Shown: positions 33,857 to 44,867 of the stretch, one piece after another
How positions within the stretch are numbered: position 1 is the first letter of the stretch
Layout of the letters: each line of letters starts with the position of its first letter
Assembly (NCBI RefSeq): GCF_001625215.2
Contig: NC_030387.2
Span: forward strand, 34,495,606 to 34,559,605
Length of the DNA: 64,000 nt
Reading direction: 5' to 3'
Origin: Daucus carota subsp. sativus
Taxonomy: Eukaryota; Streptophyta; Magnoliopsida; Apiales; Apiaceae
The notes under the pieces: generated by a model
What the model was told of the DNA's origin: nothing
The model's input: the letters and a program-made list of their open reading frames with translations, nothing else
Database searches by the model: none
Translations under genes and position numbers: made by a program

Positions 33857-34658
33857 TAACTGATATCTTATTATTCATTAAACTGATCAAATTTTTGATT
33901 TTTAAATTATTCTTCTGATCTGACTAATTCTTAATCAATTAATCGAGTTAAACTTGTAATTTTGAGTATTGGACTTTAAATGTATGTATAATAATTCAAT
34001 TTTTTTCGAACTCCATGCACCGACCCACATTTACTAGTGGAACCAGTTCATCTGGATGAAAAAATAACCCATATACGATTCGGAATCAAGCTTGACCGAG
34101 ATTTTCCACAAACACATGGATATGCGGCATGCTCTCTCTTTAAAAGGGATAAGAAGTAGAAAACGAATACTCCTCAAGGCCCAAGGGCCAAGGCAGACAG
34201 ACACGTGGGACCGGGGGTGTTGTGTGTTTAAATCTTACAACGAGAGACGTGTGAATGTGTAATTAATTATCATATCCACCAACAGAACTCTACTGTTTAT
34301 AATTCGGCTAAATTCCACATTCTACATGTTTTTATTTCGAAGGGTTTCTTTAATGTTCCATGCCAATGTCATCTATTATCATTTGCTCAATCCAGAAAAT
34401 CAGTAATTAATCACGATTCGACATTGATTAATATCTGTTCCGTTATTCATCGAATTGATTAAATTTTTGATTAACTCTCGATTAACCTTCGATTAATCCT
34501 TATTTTGTGACTTTACCGATTAATTCCGATTTCCGCTTTTCACATCACTGATCAATTGTGTAATCTAAAAATTACATATAGCTAAAATATTATTATTAAT
34601 TATGAATTCCATCTTTTTCATAATAATCCTCTTAATATAATATGTATATATAGGCTCA
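33857..34658. other. AT-rich intergenic DNA
   Basis: No gene or repeat boundary recognised; phrases TTAATCGATTAA-like recur around 34390-34550. Confidence 0.35.
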
Positions 34659-35338
34659 TGATCAAATAGAAACCACTTTTAAAATAAAAACTAGAAACCA
34701 ATACAAGTTAGTGATATCCTCAGTACAATTTAGTGATATTCTCTTTACGATTTAGTGATATGTGTTGCACGAATTAGTGAAAACTTGCGGAAACTGCCCA
34801 GAATTTGTGAATCTGTTCTAGTTGCCGATTCAGGTGGTGGTTGCGGTGGTGGAGATAATGGAGGTGAAGGTGGAGATGGAGGTGGTGGACATGGAAGGAG
34901 CCTTTAGCTTTGTCCGGCAGATTTTTGGCAAAGATCTGGAATTTAAATCGGCATTAAGCTAGATATACGGTACTGTAGGTGAGGAAGACCGAGGTGGAGG
35001 TGAGGACGAAGGTGCAGGTGGAGGTGGAGGTGGAGGTGGAGGTGGGGGTGGAATGGAAGGGACGGTGGAGGCCGGAGGGGGGTTGGATTTGGTGGTGATA
35101 TAAATAATGGAGGCCGACATGGAGGTGGTGGCTATGGAGGGTCGGGCGGCATGGAGGTGGAGAGAGTAGCAGAGACTTGGCGGGGGTGGTAGGGTGAAGC
35201 TGACGGAAGTGGGGTGGAGGGTTGGTGGGTTGGAGAAGAAGAAGGAGAAAATGGGGTTGTTTGAGAATTTAGTGATATTCTCTTAGAAATTTAGTGATAG
35301 TTTCTAGTTTCTAGAATAAGGAGGTTTCTATTGGAGTA
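34659..35338. mobile_element. Inverted-repeat element with an internal GGTGGA minisatellite
   Basis: The ends GATCAAATAGAAACC and (on the other strand) ACTCCAATAGAAACCTCC form imperfect inverted repeats that extend through AAACTAGAAAC. TTAGTGATAT repeats occur on both sides. The GC-rich interior holds (GGTGGA)n at about 35017-35055 and looser GGAGGTGG phrases around it. No coding frame spans it. Confidence 0.5.
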
Positions 35339-35496
35339 AAACTCTGTATATATATATGTAACTTTAATATAAAATTTGACTATTAATTTATTTATATGTA
35401 TTTTTATTTATTTGAGAATCAATTATCACAATTATATTCAAAATAAATATGAAAAGGAAATGGGAAATGTTAAAATTTATATATCATAATTATATA

Positions 35497-35723
35497 CTTC
35501 CTCTGTTTTTTTATATGTCACTTTTGACTTGGGCACATATTTTTAGGTGGGTTGACCGGCTAGTAAAAATTATTTTTTTTAATTGATTTTTTTGTGAATT
35601 AAAATTTTGATTATATATTTTTATTTAGAAAAAAAATTAAAAATAATATTTTTAACTATCGGTCAAAGCATTTAAAAGTGTGTGCCAAAAAATCAAACGT
35701 CGTGTATTAAAAAACAGAAGGAG
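35497..35723. mobile_element. Stowaway-like MITE, family B copy 2 (inverted relative to copy 1)
   Basis: TA-flanked CTTCCTCTGTTTTTTTATATG and CAGAAGGAG ends, 227 bp. TGACTTGGGCAC appears at the left end here but at the right end, as its complement, in the other copies. Confidence 0.7.
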
Positions 35724-35818
35724 TATATTTTTAATGTTATAAAATGGTAACATCACACGTAGATTGCATTAAACACGAGTTGAGATTTACTTTAAAGAAA
35801 AAGAGGGTTGCATATTTA

Positions 35819-36539
35819 GGCCATCTCCAACAGTGGAACCAGTTTTTGGCCTAAATCTTGATCCAAATTTAGACCGAACCATCTTTTCATTCTAACAGTT
35901 TGGCCTAAATTTTGGTCCAAATTCATATATCAATATTTATTCTTCTAACAATTTTTATATTATTATACTAACTTTTTTTAAAAATAATATAAGATTTTAT
36001 ATTAATATTAAACTCAATAAATTCATTAAATTAGAAAAACAAAGAAAATTTAACATTTTATTTAATCAACTAAAATAAAATTTACAAAGATTCAATACTA
36101 TTCCGAATTAGTATATGTTCCCACAAATACTCAATTAATACATCTCGAAGTGTAATATGAGTTTTTTTATTTTTCGATATCGTCCAAGAAATTGTTGAAA
36201 TCGAGTATTTTAATGTGTTGTTAATTTGAATTATTTTAAGATTATTTAATTTTATTATATTTCATTATAATATATGATTATTTAAGTAACATATATTAAA
36301 TATAATTTATAAATATTTAATAATTATATTAACATAAAATCATTTAAATAACTAAATATAAAAAAGAAAAAAGTTATTATTATATTATTAAAAAATTTAG
36401 GCCGGTGAATAGTGCCGGCCTAAATTTAGGCCGGTACTGTTCACCGGCCTAAATTTGGACCAAGATTTAGGCCACTGTTGGGAGGATTTAGACCGAAACC
36501 GGCCTAAATTTGGACCTTTAGGCCACTGTTGGATTTGCC
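35819..36539. mobile_element. MITE with GGCCATCTCCAACAGTGG ends
   Basis: Left GGCCATCTCCAACAGTGG pairs with right CCACTGTTGGATTTGCC across 721 bp. Subterminal GGCCTAAATTTGG and GGCCGG repeats occur at the right side, with one local palindrome near 36405-36450. Flanks TTA and TTT suggest a 3-bp target, as for Harbinger-type elements. Confidence 0.72.
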
Positions 36540-36586
36540 TTTAGGTCGGGGTGTTGGTTAACCATTATTGATTTTTGTTAATACTA

Positions 36587-36821
36587 CTCCCTCTGTTTTT
36601 TAATATATGATGTTTGACTTTTTGGCACATATTTTTAAGTGCTTTGATTGGATAGTTAAAAATATTATTTTTAAAAATTTTCATTTTCTAAATAAAAATA
36701 TATAATCAAAATTTTAATTTACAACGAAAATCATTAAAAAATAATAATTTTGATTATCCGGTCAACCTACCTAAAATTAGGTGTCCAAGTCAAAAATGAC
36801 ATATAAAAAAAATGGAGGGAG
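36587..36821. mobile_element. Stowaway-like MITE, family B copy 3
   Basis: TA-flanked CTCCCTCTGTTTTTTAATAT and ATGGAGGGAG ends, 235 bp; same interior as copy 1. Confidence 0.8.
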
Positions 36822-36941
36822 TATATGTTTTACGGGAAAAAGGTGTTGGAGACATAAATGAGATAATAATTTAGTTTTTGCTGAATTATATCATGATGTA
36901 TATCGAATTAATACATGCAGCCATTTCTTCTACTTATAATA

Positions 36942-37243
36942 CTCCCTTCATACCTTTTTATCTGTCCATTTTGGAAAAAAAACACATACCAATGAATAAT
37001 TGATTGTATAAACTTTTTCATTAAATACCTCTAATTAATATCTTGAAAATGGTGGAATACCCCTACTTTATGTCTTGAAAACATGAATTCAACCAAGTTT
37101 TAAATAAGTCAAGGCTTGAAAATTGAAATTATGGAGATATATTTGAAAAACTATCATTAAATTAGATTTGAAAGTATAAATAGATAGATAAATAGGGACA
37201 AATTTTTACTTCCAAAATGTACAGATAAATAGGATGGAGGGAG
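36942..37243. mobile_element. Stowaway MITE, family C copy 2
   Basis: TA-flanked, about 302 bp, same orientation as and close to identical with 33553-33856 over most of its length (shared GGTGGAATACCCCTACTTTA); terminal repeats slightly decayed (CTCCCTTCATACC). Confidence 0.85.
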
Positions 37244-37692
37244 TATGTTCTTATATATAATTGTCGGGAAGCAAATATTATATTTACACATATTGATTAC
37301 ATTGAACACGACTACACGAGTTCCAGTTTACTTAGAGAAAATAGTTGTTGTATATTTTATCTGAAGCTGATGAAAACCTTTATTTAATTCGTATATTACA
37401 TTTAGTTATTATAATCATCCTATCATCCACATAAAGAATATAAATTGAGCACGAGCCTAAAAGACTTTCATGAAATGATGAATTATGGAGTATATCGGAG
37501 CATGAACTAAAGAAACATTGACATCTTGAATTCAACTTCAAAGTCAACTGAGGATTGTTACATACCCATTTTATAATGAATATTCATCCTGGTTAGCAAT
37601 TGAGCTCATGCATGACAACACCATCGACCTTCAGGTCTTCCACTCACTCTACTCAGCTCAGGTCATGCATTACCATTTATCACAACGACATA
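37244..37692. other. Intergenic spacer
   Basis: No gene or repeat boundary recognised. Confidence 0.35.
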
Positions 37693-37923
37693 CTCCCTCC
37701 GTCCCGGGTTGTTTAGGTTCACTGTTTGCACGCATTTTGAGGCTTCTATCACATATAGTTGTATACTTTTTTTTAAAATTTTCTTTTTTGAATAAAAGTT
37801 TAAATATTAAATTTTTATTCAGAGAAAAAAAAATTAAAAATATATATTATGGAACTATACTTTAAATGAGTGTGGAAAAACGTGCCGAAAAATAACGTAA
37901 AGAAATGAGGGGGACAGAGGGAG
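37693..37923. mobile_element. Stowaway-like MITE
   Basis: TA-flanked CTCCCTCCGTCCCGGG and GGGGGACAGAGGGAG ends, 231 bp, non-coding. Confidence 0.82.
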
Positions 37924-39565
37924 TATTGGACAAACATTTGGTTCAATAAAATTTATTTTATTTTATCAAATAGATAAATGAGTAAATATTATCTTAAAAA
38001 AATGTAGATTCACAATTATTTTAAATATAGATATTTATTTATAAAATAAGTGATATCATTTATTTTCTAAATAAATATATATTTTCATGCAAAAACTTCT
38101 TTTTCTTGTTAGGAAAATAAATATATATTGTAAAAAAGTTCAGCACAACTTTTATTTTTGAAAGAAACACTGATATCAGTTACAATCTGTACTTATTAAA
38201 GTGCTCCATGCTATAAAAAGGGGCATGACTATCTTTTCATTAGATGCATTTTTGTTTTTTCTTAAGCATGTGATTTGAACTAATGACCACTTGCTTTTGA
38301 ATTCTCTGTCTCGTTAAATCGAAATAGTATTATTCGTACGTAATAAATTTCACGTTTGAAATCAAACCCACCGGTTCATGAATGTGGACGCATATAAGAT
38401 TAGTCAAGAAAATCAGCAGCATATAATGAACCAGTTGGCCAATGGCCAGGTTTGGTAGTAGGAGAATTTTAGATAACAAGGCAAGTTACGTGGACGTGGT
38501 CATTAGTAAACTCATTTTGTTTTTACTTGATTCTTGTCGTTTATAGAATAGTACTGTAGTAATATCCTTAACAATTTTTACCGACCTAATCATCATACAT
38601 AGAATAATATTAAACAAAATTTTAATTTCAAATTTAGAAAATATGAAAAAAAATAATGTTTCAATGATTCCTGTTGGTTTTTTAAAATTTTAAGAGACTC
38701 CTCTCAGAAAAAATCAATATAAAAAATAGAGTTGGAATTATTATAATATTTAATGTGTTACTCCCTCCTCCGCCCCTTAATACTTTTGCTGTTTGTCTTT
38801 ATCACATTTGCCAACACACAGTTTTAATCATTAATATCTTTAATTTCATATTAATATTAAATATAAAAATTTCACCAGGTTAAAGTACTCATAAATACGA
38901 AACCAACAACATCTCACTATATTTAGTTTTATAAATTAGACGTAAATTAATAATTTGTCTCCTATGATGAATAATCTCGACGTATGAAACGAGAAAAATT
39001 TTTAGAGACGGAGAGAGTGTTATGTTTTGAGAAATCATTTAAAACGATGCATGATGCTCTAATCATGTTAGAAAACAATTAGCTCCGGTTTCGTTTTCAT
39101 GGGGTAGTGGTTTGTTTAGTTGTTAGATTGGTGGCTCACGATCATGACTTGTGGAATGCACTACGGATCAGAGCAGATCAATAAGTCCATAACCTCACCG
39201 TCCAACGCATTCTAAACATACATTTCTACTTCAGTCTTCGTCTATGTTTTTGGTTCTACGTCAGTTGAGTCTATCAATAATTTTCTAATTTGGACAGGTG
39301 ACTTTCTACGGCTCTCTTATAACTTTATCACGGTAAATCAGAGGTTCTATAACCAAACTTTTATTTCAGCCGCAATGTTTGAGAAATTTTATGCTGCAAG
39401 ATATTATTTATTATATATTTCCAACCTTATGTTAATTGTTTTTAGTTTTTTAAGGAAAAGGTCACGAAACGTGATTTGGAGTTGAAATGATCTAAATAAC
39501 ATATTTAAAAAACATGTTCTCAAATATCATATTAAAAATTTAAAACATTACATATTTACATGTAG

Positions 39566-39612
39566 TTTTTTTTTTAACGCACAAACCCGCAGCCGCTACT
39601 TTTCGGATTCGC
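39566..39612 (-). mobile_element. SINE 3'-end fragment (minus)
   Basis: The minus strand reads AGTAGCGGCTGCGGG followed by GTTAAAAAAAAA, matching the 3' end of the SINE at 19040 (GTAGCGGCTGCGGGC...GGTTAAAAATAAT). Confidence 0.6.
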
Positions 39613-41393
39613 ATCGGGAGACGATATACACAAAAGTATATGTATAATTGTAGTCTAAAGAATTTATGGAGAAGGAAAAGTAAGAAGAGAGGTTTCCACC
39701 GCCAGGGTCCAGTGAAGTGTTAATAAAGCAGATAATTCCAACAAACAAGTCTTTGGCACGATTTCAAAGTCGGTTTTAGGCTGTTTTATTGACTTCAAAT
39801 TGTGACAGTATCTGCTCCAGGCTGATGAAAATTCTTTACGTCGAAACCATATACTGTACATACTTTACTCATTTTTCACTCGGAAGAATTGTATGATATT
39901 AGTCCTCTCATATTAAAAAACACCTTTCAACATAATTGCATTCCTCTCAATTATTTACAAAATAGCTTGATTAGGAAAAATGAAAATTAAATTGAATTTT
40001 TTTAGTACGTGTCTATGAGCACTTCTGTCCCAGCAAGTTCTTACTTTAATTTTTGACATGTATTTTGAGATTTTTATAAAATATAATTTTATAATATTTT
40101 TTTTGATCGGATAAAATTTGATGTTTAAATTTTTATAATAAAATGATCAATTAAAAAAATATTATAAAATTATATTTTATAAAAATTTTAAAATACACGT
40201 AAACCGTGTACGTAACATTGATATGAGACGGAGGAATAACTCCGTACACGGGGTCAAGCCAAGGCGGTGGTTAGTGGTCACACTCATATGGGCTTAAACT
40301 CTGGAGTAGCCAATTTTGACACGTTTTGAACCTCAATTTTGCTTTTATTAATCCCACGTAGTGTTTTTTCTCGGCCTTTTGTCTTTGATCCAAAGATATA
40401 TAATAATTATATAGTACCCGTCTCTCTTGTGTGGAGTCTGGACTGCCTAAACGGAGTTACCCATACTTATATTTTATAGGCTACAAAATCTTATGTCAAG
40501 TCAATTAGCAAAACAAATCTTATGTCAAGTCATAACAGGACTAAAATGACCGATTCCTTGTTGTCATATGCTACAGACTTGTGAATTATACGAGATAATA
40601 TTATCTCTTTTTTTTTTTCGAAAATGAGATAATATTATCTGTGAACTCGTGTGAATATGTAATTTAAAATTTATTGTTTATGATTTAATTTTTGGCATCG
40701 TTATGTTAGTATTTTAATATTAATAAATTGAAATTTGACTAATATATGCCGGTTGTTTATATTTTCTTGAAAATTTAGGATTTATAATATTATTTATATT
40801 ATAAATACCCCTGGACATAGTTCTTTATGTTACCTTTTGAGACTCTTATGAGTTATAGTTCCAAAATATTTTTAATTTTTTTCTGAATAAATATTTGACG
40901 TTTACATTTTTACTAAAAAATAATAACTAAAAACGATATAACACTATATTTTATAAGAATTTCAAAATACGTGTAAATAGTGGACGCAAACAACATGCTG
41001 GAAGGAGGACTAGATAGTATAAATAATAAATTATGTTATCTATTTATAAATACATTTTAATATTAATATGAGGTAATGCGTTTTCTATTACCCAAAATAT
41101 TATGTCACCATGTATAGGTAAGCAGAGATTCATATACATCCTAGTGCTTACATAGAGGGCGGAAAGTTCGAGTTCAGCAAGATAATTAAAAGAGTTAGTT
41201 GACCTCCTTACAAAAAAAAAAAAAAGAGTTAGTTGACCCGGAGATCGGAGTAATCGAACGGACTCTCTATGATAATCATCAAAAAAATAATTATTTACGT
41301 GTACGTTATGCAGTTAGTGCGATCCACATAATTGTATATCAACCTACTAGCCCCTGTGTTCTTTGTTATGGTTAGGAATGATTGATTTTAAAA

Positions 41394-41634
41394 GGGTGTT
41401 TGGTTCATGGTTAATGAGCCCGGTTAACAGGAATTGGAACCTCAATCCTATGCATAGGTGTTTGGATTGGTTATTTGGTGCTATGGAATGGGAACCCCAA
41501 TCCTCTTAGGTGGTTAAATCATACATTTCCCACCTTTTAGGTTTCCATATCATTCACATTCTCGTTAACTCCCATTCCCATACCCTCCATTCCCATTCCC
41601 GATTTCCAATCCCGACCTTAATCCAAACAGCCCC
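41394..41634. mobile_element. MITE with GGGTGTTTGG ends
   Basis: Left GGGTGTTTGGTTCATGG and right ATCCAAACAGCCCC are imperfect inverted ends, 241 bp. The interior is rich in AATCCCATTCCC-type phrases on both strands. Ends of this type are common in Harbinger-like MITEs; the target duplication is unclear. Confidence 0.55.
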
Positions 41635-41898
41635 TAAGAAGTTCAAATTTTTTCAATTATAAAATTATAAAAATTTAAAAATAAATTATAAAATTATATT
41701 TTATATACAACCTAAAATATATGTTCAATGATAAAATACTGTAAAAAATGATTCGGCGGAGGAACAAATAAGGCAGTTAATGACTTAATGGGATTAATCA
41801 CCGAACACTGATTAATAATAACAAATTAACAATACAATTGAAATCCGTAAAAATAATAAAATAAGAAAAAAGGGACACATGCGAGAATAAGGCGGGCT

Positions 41899-42020
41899 TG
41901 ACTTGACCAGAGATCCAGCAGCACGTAGTTCCATTGGTTGAACATAGATAGCATAAAGTTTCGAAATGGAAGCCGACAAAAAATCACAGGCTTCTTATTT
42001 TTCTTTAATGACTTGTTGAC
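41899..42020 (+). promoter_or_regulatory. W-box cluster in the WRKY promoter
   Basis: TTGACTTGACC at about 41899-41909 and TTGAC at 42016-42020. W-boxes (TTGAC C/T) are bound by WRKY factors, and group IIa genes are often self- or cross-regulated, so feedback is plausible but not shown. Confidence 0.5.
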
Positions 42021-42060
42021 GCCACCCCCCACACGCTCTAATGACTAATCCTCCTTTCTT

Positions 42061-42070
42061 TTATAAATAA
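42061..42070 (+). promoter_or_regulatory. TATA box of the WRKY gene
   Basis: TTATAAATAA, 270 bases before the ATG. It implies a leader of about 240 nt with CT-rich stretches, usual in plant 5' UTRs. Confidence 0.6.
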
Positions 42071-42330
42071 ATAACGACACACTACTTCCCAAGCACAAAG
42101 AGTTTTCATCTCTTTCTCGACTCTCCTTCCTATTTCTTTCCTTGTACAAGTTGAAGACAGTTCAATCTTAGCTTTTTCTCGTCAACTCACAGCTACTTCT
42201 TTATCTCTACTCTCCAATTTCTATATATATATTGCTCTTTCTTGGGTTCTCTAGTGGAAGTTTAGTTTTATAATAGCAGCTTGTTCAACTACTATAAAGA
42301 TTTTCATTGCAAAGACAAGATTTGAAGCCT

Positions 42331-43783
42331 ATGGAATATACAAACTATGTCAATACCTCCTTGGATCTTAATGCCAACCCTCGTCAACTCTTTAATGTTC
42401 TCCCTGTGGTATGTTCTTGCTTCACCTAGTACTAGCTAGTTGTGAGATTTCATGGTGGTTTCTTATGTGTTTTGTGTGCTTTTGCTTTCAGAAACATGAG
42501 GCTCAGAGCAGTTTCATTGATTTTGGACTCAGCACTACTTCATTACTTCATGATCAGGTTGGTAAATTATTTTTTTTCTGGATTTTCTAACCGTGTCCAT
42601 GCGCACACACTAACAATCGGTTTTTAATGAGCTGGCCAATTTCTATCGGTTCCAATCCTATTAATAAGCCTTGCACAAAAATCTCTGCCAATCAAAATCT
42701 TCTGCCCAAGCACAAAGTGCACACACTAGAAAGACTTTTTTTTTAAAGTTAGATATAGTTTTTTATGAAGTTTCTAAATGTGTGATTTGTTTGTCTGATG
42801 TAGAGTGGGGCCTTGGTTGAGGAGTTGAACAGAGTGAATGCAGAGAACAAGAAGCTGACTGAGATGTTAACTGTCATGTGTGAGAATTACAATGCTTTGA
42901 GAAGCAATTTGATGGAATACATGAACAGGAATCCAGAAGTTACTACAACTGATGACAGTACTACATCATCCAAGAAGAGAAAGACCACAGAAAACACTAT
43001 CAATAATAACAACAATGGTTCAGCTACTGCAGCAGCAGCAGGAGCTGTGGGAGCTGTGGTTAACAGAAGTTCAGCAGAGAGCAGCTCAAGTGAAGAAGAC
43101 ACTACTTCATTCAAGAAAGCAAGAGAAGAACACATCCAGGCTAAAATCTCGCGGGTTTATACGCGAAGCGAGCCTTCTGATACCACAGGACTACTAGTTA
43201 AAGATGGTTATCAATGGAGGAAATATGGCCAAAAGGTCACCAGGGATAACCCTTGCCCTAGAGCTTACTTCAAATGCTCTTTTGCCCCTACTTGCCCTGT
43301 CAAGAAGAAGGTGACTATCTATTCTTTATGACAGAACATCATTTAACCTAGTAATACACAACATAAAAGGATGCTAAGTTGTTATGTTATGGTCTTTTTC
43401 AGGTTCAGAGAAGTGTTGAGGATCAATCTATCTTAGTAGCAACGTACGAGGGTGAGCATAACCATCCTCACCCTGCTAAAGTTGAGGCCAATAACTCGGG
43501 TTCTAACCGAACTGCATCGACTCTGAGTTCAGTTCCAGGCTCAGCCTCTCTCAACACATCGAGACCTGTTAATAACACAATTACGCTTGATTTAACAAAA
43601 TCCAACAAGTCCAATGAAGATGCCATTAAATCTTCTGCACCTAAGGTTGAGTCGCCAGAGTTTCAGCAGTTCTTGATAGATCACATGGCTTCTTCGTTAA
43701 CAAAAGACCCAAGTTTCAAAGCAGCGCTTGCCGCAGCAATCTCAGGACAGATTCTCCGACAGAATCAGACCGAGAAATGGTGA
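42331..43783 (+). CDS. WRKY40-like: WRKY transcription factor, group IIa (WRKY18/40/60-like), 343 aa
   Basis: Four exons: 42331-42408, 42492-42557, 42804-43310 and 43403-43783, all GT-AG and phase 0. A leucine-zipper-like coiled coil lies at about residues 52-90 ([19 protein letters not shown]), a basic KKRK nuclear signal at 105-108. The WRKY domain has WRKYGQK at 186-192 and a C-X5-C-X23-H-X-H zinc finger (C206, C212, H236, H238). The intron inside the domain falls exactly before VQRS, the position typical of groups IIa/IIb, and with the zipper this gives group IIa. Such factors bind W-boxes in nuclear promoters and control defence and abscisic acid responses. The start is the first ATG of the leader-linked exon ([14 protein letters not shown]). 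Nothing looks damaged. Which of WRKY18, 40 or 60 it equals needs a tree. Confidence 0.95.
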
Positions 43784-44867
43784 AGTTACAGTTGAAGAAA
43801 AACTTCGACAAGAGTCATCTCAAATTTATGCTACTCGATTTCAGCTAGAAGTGTCCGACTCGATAATATTTTGAGACTATTTCTCAAATATTTCTTTGAA
43901 CAATTTTAGAGAAATAGAGGCGGGCCAGCCCATTATTGGTGTAAATAGCACATGGAGGAAAAGAAAATAGCTGTTAGAAGTCAAAATTGGAGTCTGAAAA
44001 TTTATTCACAGTTAGAGGACGAATTAGATTACAACCAGAAGTTTTAAATGACATATCGGCTTGTATTTCCCACCAGCTATTCTCAAATGTTCATACGCGA
44101 AATTCTTCTTGGCGTAAATGCTTGACTTCTCTCTGACACTATATATACAGCTTTGAGAATAATCAAAGATAAACGCATGCAGAAGAATGCATGTACAATA
44201 ACGTCTAATTCAAGATGTAGACAGAATGGAAGAAAATTCTCAGTCTAATTAAATTAAGTGATGTAACCATGTTACTAATAACTCAGAGTGGGCTTCCCTT
44301 CTAGTCTTCTAGAGACACTCCAACTAGGCATTAAAAGACAATATGGAATATTTCAAGATAATGCCCTGCATATTCTTATCCATAAGCAACAATTTTGTAC
44401 AACGCAACACAGTTAATTCAATCTGCTAGTCGAAATAACTACTTCAACCGGCTAGTTAAAATAGTTAATTCAATCTGCTAACAGCTAATTAGTTGCAACC
44501 ATGGCCTTGATATTTCCACAAGGAGAAGACAATTTGATTTTGTTATTACATTCAATAGTTACTAGCACCTTCCCAGCAGCCATCATACTAAATTCTTAAG
44601 AGTTGTTAAACCAATGGTGGGGGCTCACTGCTCAGACAGTTGGATCAAGCTATACATAAGAAATAGAAGCTACATTAGGTGCAATTACTTGAAAGCACCC
44701 AATCATCCTTCATTGTATCCAAATTATACTTATGAATCTACAGTGCAATACACAAAATAATTCATACTCACTATTTGTACATAACCTCCAGCAGCCCATC
44801 TCTCAGAAGAATGCAACTACCCCTATGATGAGTGTATTCTTCAGCTCATTAGTTGGGTATCTTGATT
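43784..44867. other. Convergent intergenic region between WRKY and glycosylase genes
   Basis: Holds the 3' UTRs of both neighbours, which converge here. No further gene or repeat recognised. Confidence 0.5.

Larger units (their letters stand above)
37924..42060. other. Intergenic MITE-rich region upstream of the WRKY gene
   Basis: No gene recognised. Probable decayed Stowaway-type elements lie at 38761-39018 (CTCCCTCCTCCGCC...GACGGAGAGAG), about 40018-40238 and 40830-41010. A 65-codon minus frame at 39664-39861 and a 68-codon one at 41826-42032 have no homology. Other named elements inside are listed separately. Confidence 0.45.

Noticed and set aside
42887..43135. Minus-strand frame opposite WRKY exon 3
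   Set aside because: Leucine/valine-rich mirror of Asn/Ser codon repeats in the WRKY gene.
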